Source: Albidovulum aestuarii (GTDB taxonomy: Bacteria > Pseudomonadota > Alphaproteobacteria > Rhodobacterales > Rhodobacteraceae). Taken from it: a stretch of 64,000 nucleotides of DNA. The notes beneath the pieces are model-generated. The model was not told where the DNA came from. It searched no databases and saw nothing but the letters and a program-made list of their open reading frames with translations. Shown here piece after piece: positions 63,845-64,000 of the stretch; within the stretch, counting starts at the first letter, position 1; every line of letters begins with the position of its first letter. A program made the position numbers and the translations under genes. Location: positions 186,001-250,000 of the forward strand of contig NZ_JASBQQ010000002.1 in assembly GCF_029961185.1 (NCBI RefSeq). The letters run 5' to 3'.

Positions 63845-64000
<156 letters not shown>

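Overview
The window reads as high-GC alphaproteobacterial DNA of the Rhodobacterales (Rhodobacteraceae/Roseobacteraceae). The evidence is the gene order trpE / divergent-deacetylase / trpGD / ung / trpC / moaC / moeA / lexA, the ccm cluster carrying a gene-transfer-agent-type lysis cassette, a LexA operator of the alphaproteobacterial direct-repeat type, and two closely linked gap genes. The genus cannot be fixed from the sequence alone.

Positions 1 to about 18,008 are the integrase-side part of a temperate prophage that runs off the left edge. The integrase gene ends 53 bp from the 3' end of a tRNA-Pro(TGG), which is the likely attachment site. A regulatory core at about 12.3-13.6 kb (Cro-like gene, short CI-like repressor, a secreted cargo protein) drives two opposed, tightly overlapping operons. 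The leftward operon carries small early genes, a DUF1937 protein, a ParB-like protein, a primase, an SF3 helicase and a GcrA-like HTH protein. A non-coding block with four mirror-symmetric GGGCCC-containing repeats follows. Then come a possible late regulator, an intrinsic terminator, and the HNH, TerS, TerL, portal and ClpP-like head protease genes. The rightward operon carries small membrane proteins, a PPC-motif methyltransferase-like protein overlapping an ASCH protein, small zinc-ribbon and unknown proteins, and the integrase. Three identical-architecture palindromes (TAGGC-N6-GCCTA) lie at the two early promoters.

From 18 to 64 kb the DNA is ordinary chromosome. In order it holds: cold-shock/DUF192/tRNA-Pro; pdxH divergent from fabI-lysE-gpt-aminotransferase-ppiD; the split trp cluster with moaC, moeA and lexA; comEC, gltX, gltA; an EF-G paralogue and an enoyl-CoA hydratase; the cytochrome c maturation genes ccmH, ccmF and ccmE interrupted by holin and endolysin genes; argC, murI; a fused indolepyruvate ferredoxin oxidoreductase divergent from a LysR regulator; a possible small RNA; an ECF42 sigma factor with its YCII partner and a MAPEG protein; purL-bolA-grxD; zapA and a coiled-coil protein; tkt, a DUF808 membrane protein, and two gap paralogues (the second cut by the right edge).

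The most notable non-coding signals are the symmetric repeat array in the prophage (5408-5775), the prophage operators, a hairpin burying the Shine-Dalgarno of the GTA-type endolysin, four in-phase GAAC half-sites before lexA, three LacI-type palindromes before the two gap genes, a palindrome inside the ior promoter, and a terminator-ended structured RNA after the LysR gene.
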